Assembly: GCF_039521745.1 (NCBI RefSeq)
Contig: NZ_BAAACT010000154.1
Source: Faecalicatena contorta
GTDB taxonomy: Bacteria; Bacillota; Clostridia; Lachnospirales; Lachnospiraceae
Direction: 5' to 3' (one strand)
Length of the DNA: 64,000 nt
Numbering within the stretch: position 1 is the first letter of the stretch; every line of letters starts with the position of its first letter. The position numbers were made by a program, and so were the translations under genes. This document shows, piece by piece, positions 63,297 through 64,000 of the stretch. The notes below the pieces were generated by a model. The model ran no database searches and was not told the DNA's origin. It saw only the letters and a list, made by a program, of their open reading frames with translations.

Positions 63297-64000
63297 CTAC
63301 TTTAAATCTTCCAGAATTTCCCGGATCAGCACCCGCTCATCCATGGGATACTTTACACCTTTGATTTCCTGATAATCCTCATGGCCCTTCCCAGCCAGCA
63401 CAATCACATCGCCGCGCTGTCCATGCTCAATCGCATATTTGATTGCCTCTTTTCTGTCACAGATCTCCACATATTTCCCGTCAGTCCTTTGTATCCCCGT
63501 TTTAATATCATCTATAATCGCCTGGGGTTCCTCAAATCTCGGATTGTCGGAAGTGATAATGGAGAGATCCGCCAGCCTTCCGGACACTTCCCCCATCTCA
63601 TAACGGCGGTCCCTGGAACGGTTGCCTCCGCAGCCGAACAGGCAGACAAGCCGCGCCGGCTCATATTCCTTCAGCGTTGTAAGAAGGCTTTCCAGGCTCA
63701 TGGCGTTGTGAGCATAGTCGATCATCAGCGTAAACTCATCCGACACCGGGATCATCTCAATGCGCCCCTTTACATTGGCCTCCTTCAGAGCCTTTTGAAT
63801 CTGCTCCCCGGGCACCTGGAAATGCCTGCACACCGCAATGGCAGTCAGTGAATTGTAAACACTGAACTTGCCCGGAATATCGATCTCCACATCGAAATCC
63901 ATAAGTCCTGCCGCATGGTAGGCGACTCCCAGGTACCCCGGCCTGGACACAAGATGCGTATCTTCTGCGCGCAGATCCGCTTTTTCGGAAAACCCAAAGG
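63297..64000 (-). CDS. murE: UDP-N-acetylmuramyl-tripeptide synthetase, partial (5' end beyond the window)
   Basis: C-terminal 234 residues; the frame stays open to the right edge (FGFSEKADLRAEDTHLV at the edge), so an apparent GTG start at 63950 is not real. Mur ligase motifs: KFSVYNSLTAIAV, MIDYAHNAMSLE, FGCGGNRSRDRR and SDNPRFEEP. The DNPR motif with a following Glu is typical of the mDAP-adding type. It adds meso-diaminopimelate to UDP-MurNAc-dipeptide in wall synthesis. The CDS end at 63297 is separated by 13 bp from priA. Confidence 0.95.
   Translation of the reverse strand, partial: FGFSEKADLRAEDTHLVSRPGYLGVAYHAAGLMDFDVEIDIPGKFSVYNSLTAIAVCRHFQVPGEQIQKALKEANVKGRIEMIPVSDEFTLMIDYAHNAMSLESLLTTLKEYEPARLVCLFGCGGNRSRDRRYEMGEVSGRLADLSIITSDNPRFEEPQAIIDDIKTGIQRTDGKYVEICDRKEAIKYAIEHGQRGDVIVLAGKGHEDYQEIKGVKYPMDERVLIREILEDLK

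Overview
The window comes from a low-to-mid GC Firmicute, most likely a gut Lachnospiraceae. The evidence is a PrkC/Stp kinase-phosphatase pair, an mDAP-type MurE (DNPR motif), a one-subunit pyruvate:ferredoxin oxidoreductase, YesM/AraC-type sugar sensing, dockerin and cohesin modules, and Cys-rich surface repeats. Nearly all genes lie on the minus strand, so the genome reads from high to low coordinates.

Region 1 (1-1.9 kb) holds a probable IS end, a DIP1984-family gene and a plus-strand Dph6-like PP-loop ATPase. Region 2 (2.1-32 kb) is the centre of interest. It is one long minus-strand cluster led by a cobalamin riboswitch (29460-29627) with an attenuator-like terminator. In transcription order it encodes two secreted beta-propeller proteins ending in dockerins, a cohesin-like scaffold with a sortase/membrane anchor, a surface protein with a transcobalamin-like (DUF4430) end, a MoxR ATPase, a DUF58 protein, a membrane transglutaminase-fold protein whose catalytic Cys is Ser, a 1646-residue GLUG-repeat surface protein, a membrane-anchored alpha/alpha-toroid protein, a membrane DUF4430 protein, and a complete ECF transporter (T, fused A-A, S). 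Just upstream, a second cobalamin riboswitch (31766-31912) leads a leucine-rich-repeat protein and an AP-endonuclease-like TIM barrel that is a candidate CbiR cobamide-remodelling enzyme. I read the whole as a corrinoid-capture machine. Propellers (as in BtuG) and separate toroid and DUF4430 parts (as in intrinsic factor) would be arranged on the cell surface by a cellulosome-style cohesin-dockerin contact, hand the corrinoid to an ECF importer, and the lower ligand would be remodelled inside. The riboswitches and domains are visible in the sequence; the assembled function is inference.

Region 3 (32-39.3 kb) has a small XRE regulator, a 5'-truncated corA pseudogene, a membrane MutS-like ATPase, nifJ, and two roughly 290-bp cruciform-like inverted repeats. 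Region 4 (39.3-48.8 kb) is a sugar-type ABC transporter (binding lipoprotein, fused ATPase, permease) with a uroporphyrinogen-decarboxylase/MtaA-like protein carrying three in-frame 66-bp repeats near its N-terminus. It is controlled by a response regulator, a histidine kinase and an accessory binding protein. A third large inverted repeat follows.

Region 5 (49.1-64 kb) is conserved housekeeping: lgt and ychF, then a compact minus-strand run murE-priA-def-fmt-yugP-like-rsmB-rlmN-stp-prkC-rsgA-rpe-thiN. murE runs off the right edge. No rRNA, complete tRNA or CRISPR array was seen.
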